Positions 35,090-45,406 of a stretch of 64,000 nucleotides of DNA are shown here, one piece after another. Every line of letters begins with the position of its first letter. The stretch's first letter is position 1. Source of the DNA: Reticulitermes speratus. Taxonomy: Eukaryota > Arthropoda > Insecta > Blattodea > Rhinotermitidae. Location: the NCBI GenBank assembly GCA_021186555.1, contig JAJKFL010000003.1, forward strand, positions 372,001-436,000, read 5' to 3'. Made by a program: the position numbers and the translations under genes. Under the pieces are notes generated by a model. That model saw nothing but the letters and a program-made list of their open reading frames with translations, searched no databases and was not told the origin of the DNA.

Positions 35090-35230
35090 CGAATATTGCA
35101 GTCTTATGGGATGTGACGCCGTGTTGTCTGGTAGAAACATGCAGCCTGTATGAGGTTTGTGCAACCACCACATTCAGAAATTTTACTAGATCGCACAGCG
35201 TCACTTCCCAGAAGCCGGTAACTTCATAGT
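35090..35230 (+). repeat. Family C, plus copy
   Basis: TGGGATGTGACGCCGTGTTG and TCTGGTAGAAACATG begin the family C plus-strand order, and CGTCACTTCCCAGAAGCCGG follows. It lies head to head with the minus copy at 34950. Confidence 0.55.
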
Positions 35231-35359
35231 CACGTGTGCAGAGCCTCAAATCGCCAACAAATAAGAGGTCCGAATTTACGTGGGTCTAAATGTAAAAGTT
35301 TCGTCTGAAGTAATCCGTTTCAGCTGTTTTTCCTGATATGTAAAATTATTCCAGTAAGA

Positions 35360-35590
35360 GGTTTTTATGGTGCAACAGCCCGATTTGGGTCTAGGCCGCC
35401 TCATTGTTGCGGTTTCTAGATCACGCACAGTCAGACACGCACACTGTGTAGGAGTCGCAGAGGCACAACACACAACAAACACAACAGACGAACATCCATA
35501 CCCTCAGCGGGATTCGAACCCGTGATCCCAGCAACCAAGCGTCTGCAACCAAGCCTTAGACCGCACGGTCACCGGATCGTCTCCTGCAAC
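35360..35590 (-). mobile_element. SINE A (tRNA-derived), minus copy
   Basis: The minus strand has ATCCGGTGACCGTGCGGTCT (A-box region) and CGGGTTCGAATCCCGC (a strong B box; plus-strand GCGGGATTCGAACCC at 35507-35521), followed by GGGTATGGATGTTCGTCTG and TTGTGTTTGTTGTGTGTTG. The other end reads GGTCTAGGCCGCC in plus orientation. The copy at 41265 shares the whole order. It is distinct from SINE B. Confidence 0.8.
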
Positions 35591-36002
35591 GTTACAAGTG
35601 TTAATAATATTAATCGCAGTGAGCAGCTCTAACTAGTGCTGGCTGCATCCTGCTCCGTCACATGTGTATTTATAAGCTGATGAACGGGTGGGTCTCAGTT
35701 ACATAGCGCGCATTTTTCTGTATCCAACTCCATCTCTCATCTGCAGCGCCGTGCCACAGGTCTGAGGTAACAAGTTCTCCGACTCTGTCTCTCTCATCTC
35801 CGAGAAGGTAATTAGTTTCCACCGCCACCTTCAAGTCTCCCGGCCGACAAACGGTGGGAGGAGGGACACGGTGAGCGCCCTGACTAGAGTCGTGATAATT
35901 ATGAAACTGACTCAACTGCCGAAGTCTCCGCCAGACGATGACGATAACGACCGTTAAAGTGGAGCAATTTGTTAAAAGGAGACGGAACATGAACATGCGT
36001 AT
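35591..36002. other. No recognised feature
   Basis: A 108-codon minus frame (35670-35996) has no recognisable motif. Nothing else seen. Confidence 0.45.
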
Positions 36003-36237
36003 GAAGAGCCAGGACAGCTCAGTCCGTCTATTGACAACCTTAGGAACGGAAAGACCTGGGATTGAGCTTCGATGTCTAACAAGGGCGGAGATTTTTTATA
36101 TCAAAACATGAAGAAGGCCTTACAGCTACCTGTTCGGTCGGTACAACGGTCAAAACTATCGCGTCGCGAAGCCGACCACTTATATTTACCTAGCGGTAAG
36201 GTTAAGAATCAATGCAGTACACCTCCAATCGAATCCC
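36003..36237 (+). mobile_element. SINE B, plus copy (decayed)
   Basis: AGGACAGCTCAGTCCGTC (A box), a poor B box (GGGATTGAGCTTCG), then CGAAGCCGACCACTT and GTAAGGTTAAGAATCAATG. It is directly followed by the reversed CTAA tail of a LINE-alpha copy. Confidence 0.6.
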
Positions 36238-36488
36238 CCAACTAACTAACTAATTACTTAAGTAACTAAGTAAGTAACTCCATGGAGTAGGGTCCTTCCT
36301 GAGAAGCTAACAGGTTCATTACCGCAATCACAAGAGCACGCCACCTGCCCCTATCCTGAGACAGATCAATCTATTCCATCCTCCCATTCCACTTCTAGAA
36401 AATCCATTTTAATATTATCCTCCCCTGTATGCCTAGCTCTTCCAAGTGGTTCTTTCTGTCAGCTCTCCCCACCAAAACCCTCCATAAC
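36238..36488 (-). pseudogene. LINE-alpha 3' relic, minus strand, with (CTAA)n tail
   Basis: It starts with CAACTAACTAACTAATTAC, the reverse of the TTAG tail seen at 61107-61128, then CCATGGAGTAGGGTCCTTCC and GAGAAGCTAACAGG. The minus strand beyond encodes broken LVGRAD..EPLGRA, DNIKMDF and similar C-terminal LINE-alpha residues. LINE-beta begins where it ends. Confidence 0.8.
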
Positions 36489-36489
36489 C

Positions 36490-38780
36490 CCACCATAACA
36501 CTCTGTCTACCTACGATTGGTCTTCTCTCTATAACGAAACCACTGTTGACGCTGCTGTCAATAGACTCACTGTTGCTGTTACTTATTCAATTGAAAAGCT
36601 ATTCCTACTGGCTGCATTAAGAGATGCAAATTCCCCGTACGATTTTCCAATGAATTAAAATCTTATATTAGGAAAAAGAATTACTTCTACAGGCGTTTTA
36701 AGAAATATAAGTCTAATCACTTCTATGACACATTTTCTGCATACCGCAGACTTGTCAAAAGTACCATAAAGTCTGACAAGCTTCAGTGGCTTAAAAGTAT
36801 TGATAATAACCTCAAGAGAAATCCTGTGCATTTTTGGAAATATGTTTCTTCATTCAGGAAAAGTGACAACAATTCAATCGATCTTGAGGTTAATGGAAAC
36901 CTTTTGTCCCAACCACGAGAGTTTGCTGAGGCTTTTGCTGACTACTTTAAAAGTGTCTTCAATAACCCCTACCTACGTGACTCTTCTACTGCTTCTCAGT
37001 CCTCTGATTCCTTATCTTTAGCACCACTATGTCTCCGACATTTACAAGGCCATCAAACGCTTACAACCTTCAAAATCTGTTGGAATTGACAACATACCTG
37101 CATTTATTATAAAAGGATGTTCGGATATTTTTGTACTTATTCTTAAATTTATTTTCAACCTTAGCTTATCTCAGCGAAGTTTCCCTACCCTTTGGAAACA
37201 GACTGCCGCTATCCCAGTTTTTAAAAAAGGAAACAGAGCGTCAGTGAATAATTACAGGCCTATTTCTATACTTAATGCATTTTCCAAAATATTTGAATTC
37301 GTCATCTATGAACAGTTTTCTCACTATGTTAAGTCCAAATTTAATCCCTCGCAGCACGGTTTTATGAAATCCAAATCCACTGCTACAAATATCGTTGCCT
37401 ATCTGGACTCTGTCGCTCCGCTGGTTTATTCCCAGAGACAGGTCGATTCCATTTATTTTGACCTCAGCAACGCGTTTGATCTAGTTTCGCATGAGATGCT
37501 ACTTCGACAATTAAGTGACTTCGGACTGTCTGCCGGTTACGTTAGCTGGTTCCGTAGTTACTTGACCAGCAGAACATCTTCTGTCCGTTACTGTGGAGCG
37601 CTTTCCTCGTCATATGCAGTGTTATCTGGTGTGCCTCAAGGATCCGTTCTGGGGCCACTCCTTTTCAACATTTTTATCAACGATCTGTTTGGTGTGGTCA
37701 AGTATTCAAATTGCCTTCTCTTTGCGGATGACATCAAAATTTGTGGTGAAGTAAAGTCCCCTCGTGACAGTCTGTTACTACAATCTGATATAAATTGTGT
37801 TCGTGGATGGTGCGTCTCTAATTGTATGAAGCTCAACATCAACAAGACTAGAGTTATCTCATTTTCTAGGAAAACTATTTTGCTCCTTTTTGATTACAAA
37901 TTATGTGAATCCTTGATTAATCGAACTGAATGCATCAAAGATCTGGGAGTGAAAATTGACTCCAAGCTGCACTTTCACAATCATGTGGATTATATTTTTT
38001 CTCTAACAATTAGGTTGCTGGGGTTAATTAGGTCAGTAACTTTTTTCTTTTCCTCTCTGCAGAGCCTCTTGATGCTACATTGCACATTAGTTAGGCCTAA
38101 GTTACAATATGCCTCTGCTGCGTGTAGTTCCATTACTTCTACTGTTGCCAGTAGGCTTGAGCGCATCCAGCGGAAGTTTGTATCTCTTTGTCATCGTCGT
38201 TTTTTCAGTCACTTACCCTACAGTTATGCTAATGTTTTAAATCACTTGAAATCTCATACTTTAAGTAATCGTAGGTGCCACTTAGACGCCCTTTTTCTAC
38301 TTAATGTTTACAATGGTTTAAAAATTTGCCCTACCCTTTTGGAAACTGTCGGCCTTCGTGTGCCGAATCGAAATTTCAGAGATTTTAAACTGTTTCATGT
38401 TAACTTAAACCGTCGCAACTGCCCTTCCGCTAGATGCACTTCCGCGGCTAATGCCATCAGTAGGATACTTGTATATTTAATGGTACGTCGGTTTTGATTA
38501 ATGACTTGTTATTAATGTAAATATTGAATTCGACGCTGCACTTCGGTCACTGCGACATTTTTAAAACAAGTCATCTATGTTCTGTCAGGATATTGGATTC
38601 TGCTCCAGTACTCCTTTTATATTGTTTTACTTTATATTTGTTTTGTTTCTTTAGTGTTTTGTCTTGTGTATTTGTACAGTTTTGTGTTTTATGTGTGCTT
38701 TTGTGCTGGCTTTGTAAATGACACTTGTGCTGTTAAGTCTGCACGTTAATAAATACCCATTGAATTGAATTGAATTGAAT
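36490..38780 (+). mobile_element. LINE-beta, 5'-truncated non-LTR retrotransposon
   Basis: The linker region before RT is readable from about 36495 (YDWSSLYNETTVDAAVNRL, then RFSNELKSYIRKKN, FWKYVSSFRKSDNN and FADYFKSVF). One frame change near 37025 separates it from the long RT frame. The 3' UTR holds AATAAA at 38748 and ends in a TTGAA pentamer tail (38759-38780). The 5' part (ORF1 and endonuclease) is absent, as is usual for LINE insertions that stopped early. Relatively few defects suggest it is younger than LINE-alpha copies nearby. The clade is probably the CR1/Jockey group; this is not resolved. Confidence 0.85.
37031..38497 (+). CDS. LINE-beta reverse transcriptase ORF (5'-truncated, open)
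   Basis: The frame is open from about 37031; the first ATG (37244) is not a real start. RT landmarks in order: SDIYKAIKRLQPSKSVGIDN, FKKGNRASVNNYRPISILNA, SQHGFMKSKSTATNIV, YFDLSNAFDLVSHEML (motif A), SGVPQGSVLGPLLFNIFIND (motif B), LLFADDIKI (motif C, catalytic FADD), CMKLNINKTRVISFSR, DLGVKIDSKLHFHNHV, then a thumb and C-terminal domain with RPKLQYASAAC and RIQRKFVSLC. Product role: reverse transcriptase that copies LINE RNA onto a nicked chromosome. The catalytic residues are all visible. Without an endonuclease it cannot act as an autonomous element. Confidence 0.85.
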   Translation, partial: VSDIYKAIKRLQPSKSVGIDNIPAFIIKGCSDIFVLILKFIFNLSLSQRSFPTLWKQTAAIPVFKKGNRASVNNYRPISILNAFSKIFEFVIYEQFSHYVKSKFNPSQHGFMKSKSTATNIVAYLDSVAPLVYSQRQVDSIYFDLSNAFDLVSHEMLLRQLSDFGLSAGYVSWFRSYLTSRTSSVRYCGALSSSYAVLSGVPQGSVLGPLLFNIFINDLFGVVKYSNCLLFADDIKICGEVKSPRDSLLLQSDINCVRGWCVSNCMKLNINKTRVISFSRKTILLLFDYKLCESLINRTECIKDLGVKIDSKLHFHNHVDYIFSLTIRLLGLIRSVTFFFSSLQSLLMLHCTLVRPKLQYASAACSSITSTVASRLERIQRKFVSLCHRRFFSHLPYSYANVLNHLKSHTLSNRRCHLDALFLLNVYNGLKICPTLLETVGLRVPNRNFRDFKLFHVNLNRRNCPSARCTSAANAISRILVYLMVRRF

Positions 38781-39030
38781 CATCAACAACAACAACAACA
38801 ACAAACACGTAACTTTCTCGAAGTCAGTGACTTTGAAACAAATACTTTAAGGCAATAAGAGAACGTACGTAATATATATTACAATTAAGAGCACAACTTC
38901 TTACATGATGTCTACGCCGTCGTAAGTGTAGCTCAAGTCCTGAAATTAAAAAAAAAAATTCTGGCGGGTTTTGACACCTGGAAATGACTTTAAAAACGTA
39001 TAAAATTTTCAATGCTGCAACAAAATGTAT
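38781..39030. repeat. (CAA)n and spacer
   Basis: CAACAACAACAACAACAAC lies just after the LINE-beta tail (about 38784-38806); the rest is unrecognised. Confidence 0.7.
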
Positions 39031-39426
39031 TTATATTAATTCCCTCCCAGTGTGCGTGATTTTTCCACAAGCTCTTTTGCGAAAGGATTCTGAGTTTTCC
39101 AAAGTTTTTCTGAGCCGGTTTGAGACATAATCTTCTGTAATTAACCGTTTGTCGAGGTCTTTCGACTCAGAACTCAGTTTGTAGGAGCTCCGAGGGTATG
39201 AGGCAGAGCAGAGTTGTGCCTGTGCCCCTAGAGAGCTGTCTCCCACTCGTTCAGTAGCGGTCGGGAAGTTGCGCCAAAGTTTTCTAAGCCCCCTCCCTTC
39301 CTGAAAAGCTTCTATATCTATGTTTCCATCTGGGTCTCCAGCACCATACAGAACCGGAAAATCAGGAAAGTCATGTGATGTAACAGCACAATCTCTAAGG
39401 AAGAGGGTTACGAAAGTATGGACCAT
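39031..39426 (-). CDS. Unrecognised 131-codon frame
   Basis: An ATG-started minus frame with a polar, plausible composition (DFPVLYGAGDPDGNIDIEAF, SSESKDLDKRLITEDYV, SESFRKRACGKITH). No motif, repeat family or neighbouring exon supports it. It could be a host exon fragment, part of an unknown repeat, or chance. No function is proposed. Confidence 0.2.
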   Translation of the reverse strand: MVHTFVTLFLRDCAVTSHDFPDFPVLYGAGDPDGNIDIEAFQEGRGLRKLWRNFPTATERVGDSSLGAQAQLCSASYPRSSYKLSSESKDLDKRLITEDYVSNRLRKTLENSESFRKRACGKITHTGRELI

Positions 39427-39634
39427 TCGCCACGACGGTTTTCAAAGCCTCTTTCCCAAATTTCCAATTTAGAAACGTGTATCAGGTGCTTTTATAAATA
39501 TCAGTTTTATATGTATTTGTTTAGGCTCACTTAGGACGTAAATAGTTACAGTGTCAGGCAGATGGCCTTAATCGTCAAAAGGCTTCGACGCATCAATCGA
39601 TAACGTGTACACTTTTACACCCATAATTATGGAA

Positions 39635-39672
<38 letters not shown>

Positions 39673-41034
39673 TGTCTGTCTGTCTGTTTGGGTTAATGAT
39701 AAACGCGGACACCGTGACAAACGCTAAGACATCCTGTTGTTGAATTTTCATCAGCATTGTTCCAGTTAAAATATATAATGGCCTTTGGGATATAATTAAA
39801 TAAACGCGTTTCCTAGACTGATATTTGAGTTTCAAAGCTCTGAGTCCTAGAACAGATGTTGGGGACTGGATATAGAAAAATACATAGGCTGTAAGTGAAT
39901 TGGAAATTTTGTAATGTAAGTGGGTGACAATTTGAGAGTTCTGGGATTACGCGGGAAACTTACTGACTGAGGATTGGCGATGCGGGCTGATTTCATCTAA
40001 CTCAGGACAAAGTCAAGTGGCTGGCGCTTGTGAACAGGGTTATGAAACCTTTTTATCAACTATACCAGCCAAGTACACAAAATATCTTATAGGATGCATT
40101 ACTCTGTTATTATTCGGTTCGGAAGCCCTTCTTAAGGAGATCCTTACAAATAAAATGCCTTTGTTTGGTGCACAAAGCATACGTTTGCTTACATAATTTG
40201 TGTGAACAACATAAATCTCAGTTAAAATATTCAAAAATAAAACCAGTATGTATAAACAACATATATCTAAGGTAAAATATGTACGAATAAAACCAATAAG
40301 CTGTTGTTAAATTAATATTTCATTAAATTAAAAATATATGTAAAATCTAATTTCTTATGTTGCTCTTTATACATTCTTTCACCTATAGCTACAGTTAGAT
40401 GTTATATGTTAGGAAATATATAAAAGAAATCAGCAGTAGCATCAAACGTACATTACTGTCTGTAAATTTGCTACTATTCATAGATTACTATTTGTGATTG
40501 CGTTCGGACATTATGCAAAACTCCGTGGCAATACAGTCACACCGTGTGTCCGCTTGAGGCTTTTGCGTTTCGTTCACTGTCCTCTTGTCTGCGACTGCTT
40601 CTATCGTTATTGGTTCTTGCAACCTGCAGGTATTGGACGTTATATGCAGCGCTTCTTGTAGCTGGATTGAAGCGTTCTGCGGACGTTGATGTAGTTTTTA
40701 GGCGCATTTGATTCAATTGATATATAGTGTTGTGGTTTAATATGCAATCCTTTGGGGTTATGAACAATTGGGCAGTATGACAATCAGGGCTTTTCTTGAC
40801 TAGCTTAAAGAATATCAACTTTTCAAGAAGGGCTATGCTTCAGCGGTTTGTTTATAAGCATTAACTCTTGAAGGCGGATTATAACATTTAGCTCTTCCAT
40901 TTTAGAATATGGCGAACATTTTGTACGTTGTTGGCAGCGCTGTGAGAGAAGAGAATAAAGACCAAAACGTGTCGTTAAAGGAGAGGGAGCGTGTCTTCGT
41001 ATGAAGTTAAACTTGGAAGGCTGAAATTAATCTA
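39427..41034. other. No recognised gene; microsatellite; possible LINE-alpha scrap
   Basis: (TG)n followed by (TGTC)n lies at about 39640-39688. Around 39945-40055, GCGCTTGTGAACAGGGTTATG resembles the LINE-alpha end (TTGTGAATGCGGTAATG) but is too short to be sure. Nothing else recognised. Confidence 0.5.
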
Positions 41035-41185
41035 AACTCTTACCTCACAGTAAACACACTGCATCTTAATCATAAAGACAGCCGGTTAATTCTGCTTGGG
41101 GAAACAAACAGTGCTTAGTGTGGGAATCATACAGAGCACATGAATACACTGTGTGAGAAAATTTTAGATTTTTCGGAAGTATTAC
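41035..41185 (+). repeat. Family R, plus copy (left part)
   Basis: TCTTACCTCACAGTAAACAC, AATCATAAAGACAGCCGGTTA, AGTGTGGGAATCATACAGAGC and ACATGAATACACTG give the left half of family R. Confidence 0.65.
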
Positions 41186-41264
41186 ATATAATTACTTATG
41201 TATGTAATGGTTAACCTTAGTTAGTGCCGAATTTGGGCCAACAGAACTCGTTAACAAGCTTTAT

Positions 41265-41490
41265 TTTCCATGGCGTAACAGCCCTTAGTGGGCCAGGACC
41301 TCCTCATTTTGAGGCTTCACGATCACACTCAGTAGGACCCCTCTGGACGAGTGATCAGCTCGACGCAGAGACCTCTACCTGACAACACACAATACTCACA
41401 ACAGACAGACATCCATGCCCCCGGCGGGATTCGAACCCACAATCCCAGCAAGCGAGCGGCCGCAGACCCGCACGCTAACAAACATACAAG
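41265..41490 (-). mobile_element. SINE A (tRNA-derived), minus copy
   Basis: The plus strand carries GGCGTAACAGCCCTTAGTGG at one end and GGCGGGATTCGAACCCAC (reversed B box, 41423-41440) near the other, with ACAACACACAATACTCAC and CAGACATCCATGCCC between. It has the same order as 35360-35590. Confidence 0.8.
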
Positions 41491-41696
41491 GTCTACATTT
41501 CACATAATTATGATGTTAAGATTCAGAACTTGTGGCTTTGCAACTGGAGATCCGTATGTCACTCCAGGCTTGTGGACGCCTGTCGCGTTTCGAACGACCT
41601 TCTCATCAGCTGTTGGACGGCGGTAGGGGGATCAGTGCAGCTATTTACGTATATACCGTATCCCTCGATTTGTAATAGCCTAGGATCGTTTGACGG
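41491..41696. other. Spacer before the 38-bp array
   Basis: Nothing recognised. Confidence 0.5.
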
Positions 41697-42949
41697 AGCA
41701 GTCATCGTGCTGTTGTGCAGTTCCTCTATTCACTAGCAGTCATCGTGCTATTGTGCAGTTCCTCTATTCACTAGCAGTCATCGTGCTGATGTGCAGTTCC
41801 TCTATTCACTAGCAGTCATCGTGCTGATGTGCAGTTCCTCTATTCACTAGCAGTCATCGTGCTGATGTGCAGTTCCTCTATTCACTAGCAGTCATCGTGC
41901 TGATGTGCAGTTCCTCTATTCACTAGCAGTCATCGTGCTGATGTGCAGTTCCTCTATTCACTAGCAGTCATCGTGCTGTTGTGCAGTTTCTCTATTCACT
42001 AGCAGTCATCGTGCTGTTGTGCAGTTCCTCTATTCACTAGCAGTCATCGTGCTGATGTGCAGTTCCTCTATTCACTAGCAGTCATCGTGCTGATGTGCAG
42101 TCCTCTATTCACTAGCAGTCATCGTGCTGTTGTGCAGTTTCTCTATTCACTAGCAGTCATTGTGCTGTTGTGCAGTTCCTCTATTCACTAGCAGTCATCG
42201 TGCTGTTGTGCAGTTCCTCTATTCACTAGCAGTCATCGTGCTGATGTGCAGTTCCTCTATTCACTAGCAGTCATCGTGCTGATGTGCAGTTCCTCTATTC
42301 ACTAGCAGTCATCGTGCTGATGTGCAGTTCCTCTATTCACTAGCAGTCATCGTGTTAATGTGCAGTTCCTCTATTCACTAGCAGTCATCGTGCTGATGTG
42401 CAGTTCCTCTATTCACTAGCAGTCATCGTGCTGTTGTGCAGTTTCTCTATTCACTAGCAGTCATCGTGCTGATGTGCAGTTCCTCTATTCACTAGCAGTC
42501 ATCGTGCTGATGTGCAGTTCCTCTATTCACTAGCAGTCATCGTGCTGTTGTGCAGTTCCTCTATTCACTAGCAGTCATCGTGCTGATGTGCAGTTCCTCT
42601 ATTCACTAGCAGTCATCGTGCTGATGTGCAGTTCCTCTATTCACTAGCAGTCATCGTGCTGATGTGCAGTTCCTCTATTCACTAGCAGTCATCGTGCTGA
42701 TGTGCAGTTCCTCTATTCACTAGCAGTCATCGTGCTGATGTGCAGTTCCTCTATTCACTAGCAGTCATCGTGCTGATGTGCAGTTCCTCTATTCACTAGC
42801 AGTCATCGTGCTGATGTGCAGTTCCTCTATTCACTAGCAGTCATCGTGCTGATGTGCAGTTCCTCTATTCACTAGCAGTCATCGTGCTGTTGTGCAGTTC
42901 CTCTATTCACTAGCAGTCATCGTGCTGATGTGCAGTTCCTCTATTCACT
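41697..42949. repeat. 38-bp minisatellite, 33 copies
   Basis: Thirty-three units starting AGCAGTCATCGTGCTG and ending TTCCTCTATTCACT, with one single-base deletion in the whole array. The main variation is GATG versus GTTG in mid-unit, plus GTTTCTC variants that travel with GTTG. This very high uniformity suggests recent expansion or active homogenisation. Confidence 0.98.
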
Positions 42950-43149
42950 CCACTCCCGTGTGATCCTCTCTCCATCCTGCCGACTTCACCTGCAAGGAGA
43001 GACTATCAGATACGTACTTAGTTACCCAGCCTGTGAACAAGCGTGCAGACTGGTTAGTGGGGTGACTGACTACTTACTGGGATGTGACTCATATAGACTG
43101 ATAGAAATGTAATATCGTTACAGATGAACGTGCTGCCTAAATCTTCACA
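42950..43149. other. Spacer
   Basis: Nothing recognised beyond the array. Confidence 0.5.
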
Positions 43150-43352
43150 TGGATGGACGGACAGATAGACAGATAGACACCCAGACAGACAGACAGACAG
43201 ACAGATAGATAGATAGATAGATAGATAGATATAGATAGATAGATAGATAGATAGACACAGACAGACAGATAGATAGATGGATGGATGGATGGATGGATAG
43301 ATAGACAGATAGATAGATAGATAGATAGATAGATGATAGATAGATAGATAGA
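43150..43352. repeat. (GATA)n/(GACA)n compound microsatellite
   Basis: Tetranucleotides GATA, GACA and GATG in blocks. Long open frames on the minus strand (repeating LSIYLSIY) are caused by the repeat. Confidence 0.97.
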
Positions 43353-43364
43353 TACATTTTGAGG

Positions 43365-43465
43365 TTAATAAACTGCTTATCAGATGCTGATAGGCGCAGC
43401 AAGTTCCTTCGAAACGTCTTTAACCTACGACGAGACTACATGGCGTCATACCCAAGATGACTGTG
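43365..43465 (-). repeat. Family C, minus copy
   Basis: GATAGGCGCAGCAAGTTCC, TTCGAAACGTCTTTAACC and CATGGCGTCATACCCAAG. Confidence 0.5.
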
Positions 43466-43494
43466 CTATTTCAGCTGTAGCTAAATTTAAATGT

Positions 43495-43908
43495 TAGACT
43501 GACTTTTGGAAATAAGGAAACAATGTTAAAATTATACAAGACAATGGTACTACCGGCACTTTTATATGGGTGTGAAAATTGGAGAGTACAAACGAAATAT
43601 GGAATAAAATAAATTAAAGATAGCAGGGATGAAATTTTGAAGACCAATTGCAGGGTATGTATTATATGATTATAAAACAAATAAATTACAAAAGAACCTA
43701 AACATATACATTTAAATGGCATTATTGTGGATTACAGGCCTACGTGGACATGGCATTTATTAAGAATGAACGATGCACGTGATTGCAGTCTACATGGTAG
43801 AAGAAACGTAGGACGTCAAAAAAAAAGATGGGCCAACTCCCATAAAGACGGAATAAACCGGGATGGCTTATACCCTTGGCTGATATTATTATTATTATTA
43901 TTATTATT
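43495..43908 (+). pseudogene. RTE-like LINE relic, RT C-terminal part
   Basis: In broken frames: KLYKTMVLPALLYGCENW-like residues (TTATATGGGTGTGAAAATTGG), then LNGIIVDYR, TWTWHLLRMNDAR and GRRNVGRQKKRWANSHKDG. This is the thumb/C-terminal end of a different LINE family from LINE-alpha. An ATT trinucleotide run (about 43886-43908) may be its 3' tail. Confidence 0.7.
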
Positions 43909-44124
43909 TTATCGACTTATGATTAGAATATTACGCTAGGTCCGCGGATCGAATCCTGTCAAGTATAATTTTCGGCCCTTGCAAACACGGTAACCTTCCG
44001 GTTCCACAAAAGGACACGAACCTATTAACCGGCTGAGCAACTATCAACATTTTATATGCTACTTTGCTTGACACGGTTAATTATAAACAGATGTAGACAG
44101 CTTCCTTTACTATTCAGAGGAGCA
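43909..44124. other. Unclear repeat scraps
   Basis: TCCGCGGATCGAATCCTGTC looks like a tRNA-type B box, and TTGCAAACACGGTAACCTTCC like the LINE-alpha end. Both are too short to assign. Confidence 0.3.
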
Positions 44125-44400
44125 CGCACCGCGATAGCTCGGTGCGAACATTGATTAAATTATGGGATATATCAGCGGGTAAATGGGGGTCTATTCCCTT
44201 CAGCGGCAGAGTTCAGGTCGACTCTGTGTCCAAACCAGGCTCCTGTCCAGTGTGTAACGGGGGACTCATTCCTGGCCATAAAGCGGTCAGAGCGTGAAGC
44301 TGGTCCTTACTCTCTGTCTAGAGCCGAGGTTAAGAATGTGTAGAGCTGTCCTTCATTCTGCCGTACATCTGTCTGGCATGGAGCCTAATTACTCACCGCG
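44125..44400 (+). mobile_element. SINE B, plus copy
   Basis: ACCGCGATAGCTCGGTGCG (A box), TTCAGGTCGACTCTG (B-box region), then ATAAAGCGGTCAGAGCGTGAAG and GAGCCGAGGTTAAGAATGTG. An insertion separates the A and B boxes. Confidence 0.65.
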
Positions 44401-44640
44401 ACGACTTCAACTTTGCCCTGATATTCAGATGCCTCGAGACATTGTGTCATGGCTGTGCCACTTAGATTACAAACGAGGTTCGCAATACTCATCGTGTTAC
44501 CTCTTCTATCCCTCCACTTCCCTCAATCGCAAACACTTCAACAGCTTACTGAATGCCGCAAGAATGTTCACGGCTGATACTTCACAGCGCGACACAGCAA
44601 CCACTGGCAGACATGCGTCCGCAACGTCGGAGTAAGGTGG

Positions 44641-44820
44641 TTGGGAAACAACACAAGGAGGAAGGAGGAGGGAGGAAGAAAGATTGAAAAATGGAGAAAG
44701 AGAAGGGGCAAGGATGGAAGAAAGATGTCAAAGAAGAATAAGTGGGGAAAGAGAGATACGATGGAAAACACAAAGCATAGAAGAAAGAAAAAAGATAGAA
44801 GGAAATTAACGAAGACCAGT
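44641..44820. repeat. Purine-rich tract on the plus strand
   Basis: About 180 bases that are mostly A and G on one strand, rich in GGAAG and AGAAAG. Minus-strand frames here give repetitive Ser/Leu/Phe proteins that are not genes. Confidence 0.8.
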
Positions 44821-44879
44821 GCAGTAAAAATAGTCCTAAATACAAAAGCATCTCAGGGAGAGCATATGCAGAAGTTAAG

Positions 44880-45307
44880 CTCTACACAGAGCTGTAGCCT
44901 AAAGAGATCGTGAGTGCCTGACAGAAGATAGTGTTGCACAGAGCTGTAGCCTAAAGATTCTACAATATCTGTGAGTGCCTGACCAGAAGATACGTGTTGC
45001 ACAAAGCTGTGCCTAAAGAGATCTGTGAGTGCCTGACCAGAAGATACGTGTTGCACAGAGCTGTAGCCTAAAGAGATCTCTACAATATCTGTGAGTGCCT
45101 GACCAGAAGATACGTGTTGCACAGAGCTGTAGCCTAAAGAGATCTCTACAATATCTGTGAGTGCCTGACCAGAAGATACGTTTGCACAAAGCTGTAGCCT
45201 AAAGAGATCTGTGAGTGCCTGACCAGAAGATACGTGTTGCACAAAGCTGTAGCCTAAAGAGATCTGTGAGTGCCTGACCAGAAGATACGTGTTGCACAGA
45301 GCTGCAG
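44880..45307. repeat. 55/66-bp minisatellite, about 7.5 copies
   Basis: The unit contains AGAGCTGTAGCCTAAAGAG and CTGTGAGTGCCTGACCAGAA. Long units have an extra 11 bases (TCTACAATATC). Most short units begin AAAGCTG and long units AGAGCTG, so the two changes are linked. Confidence 0.95.
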
Positions 45308-45406
45308 TTTAAACAAGTTCACAGTTGAACTTGTGTGTTTTGACTTTTTGTGTGCGATGTTTCAACACGTGGATGGATGCGAAGTTCCTGTGCACCTCTG
45401 CTTGAA

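Noticed and set aside
41697-42949. CRISPR-like appearance of a long array of short repeats
   Set aside because: The repeats are contiguous, without unique spacers, and the context is eukaryotic; the same applies to the other arrays.
43145-43402. Minus frame with repeated LSIYLS
   Set aside because: Translation of the GATA/GACA microsatellite.
44568-44851. Minus frames rich in Ser/Phe/Leu
   Set aside because: They reflect the purine tract on the opposite strand, not a membrane protein.
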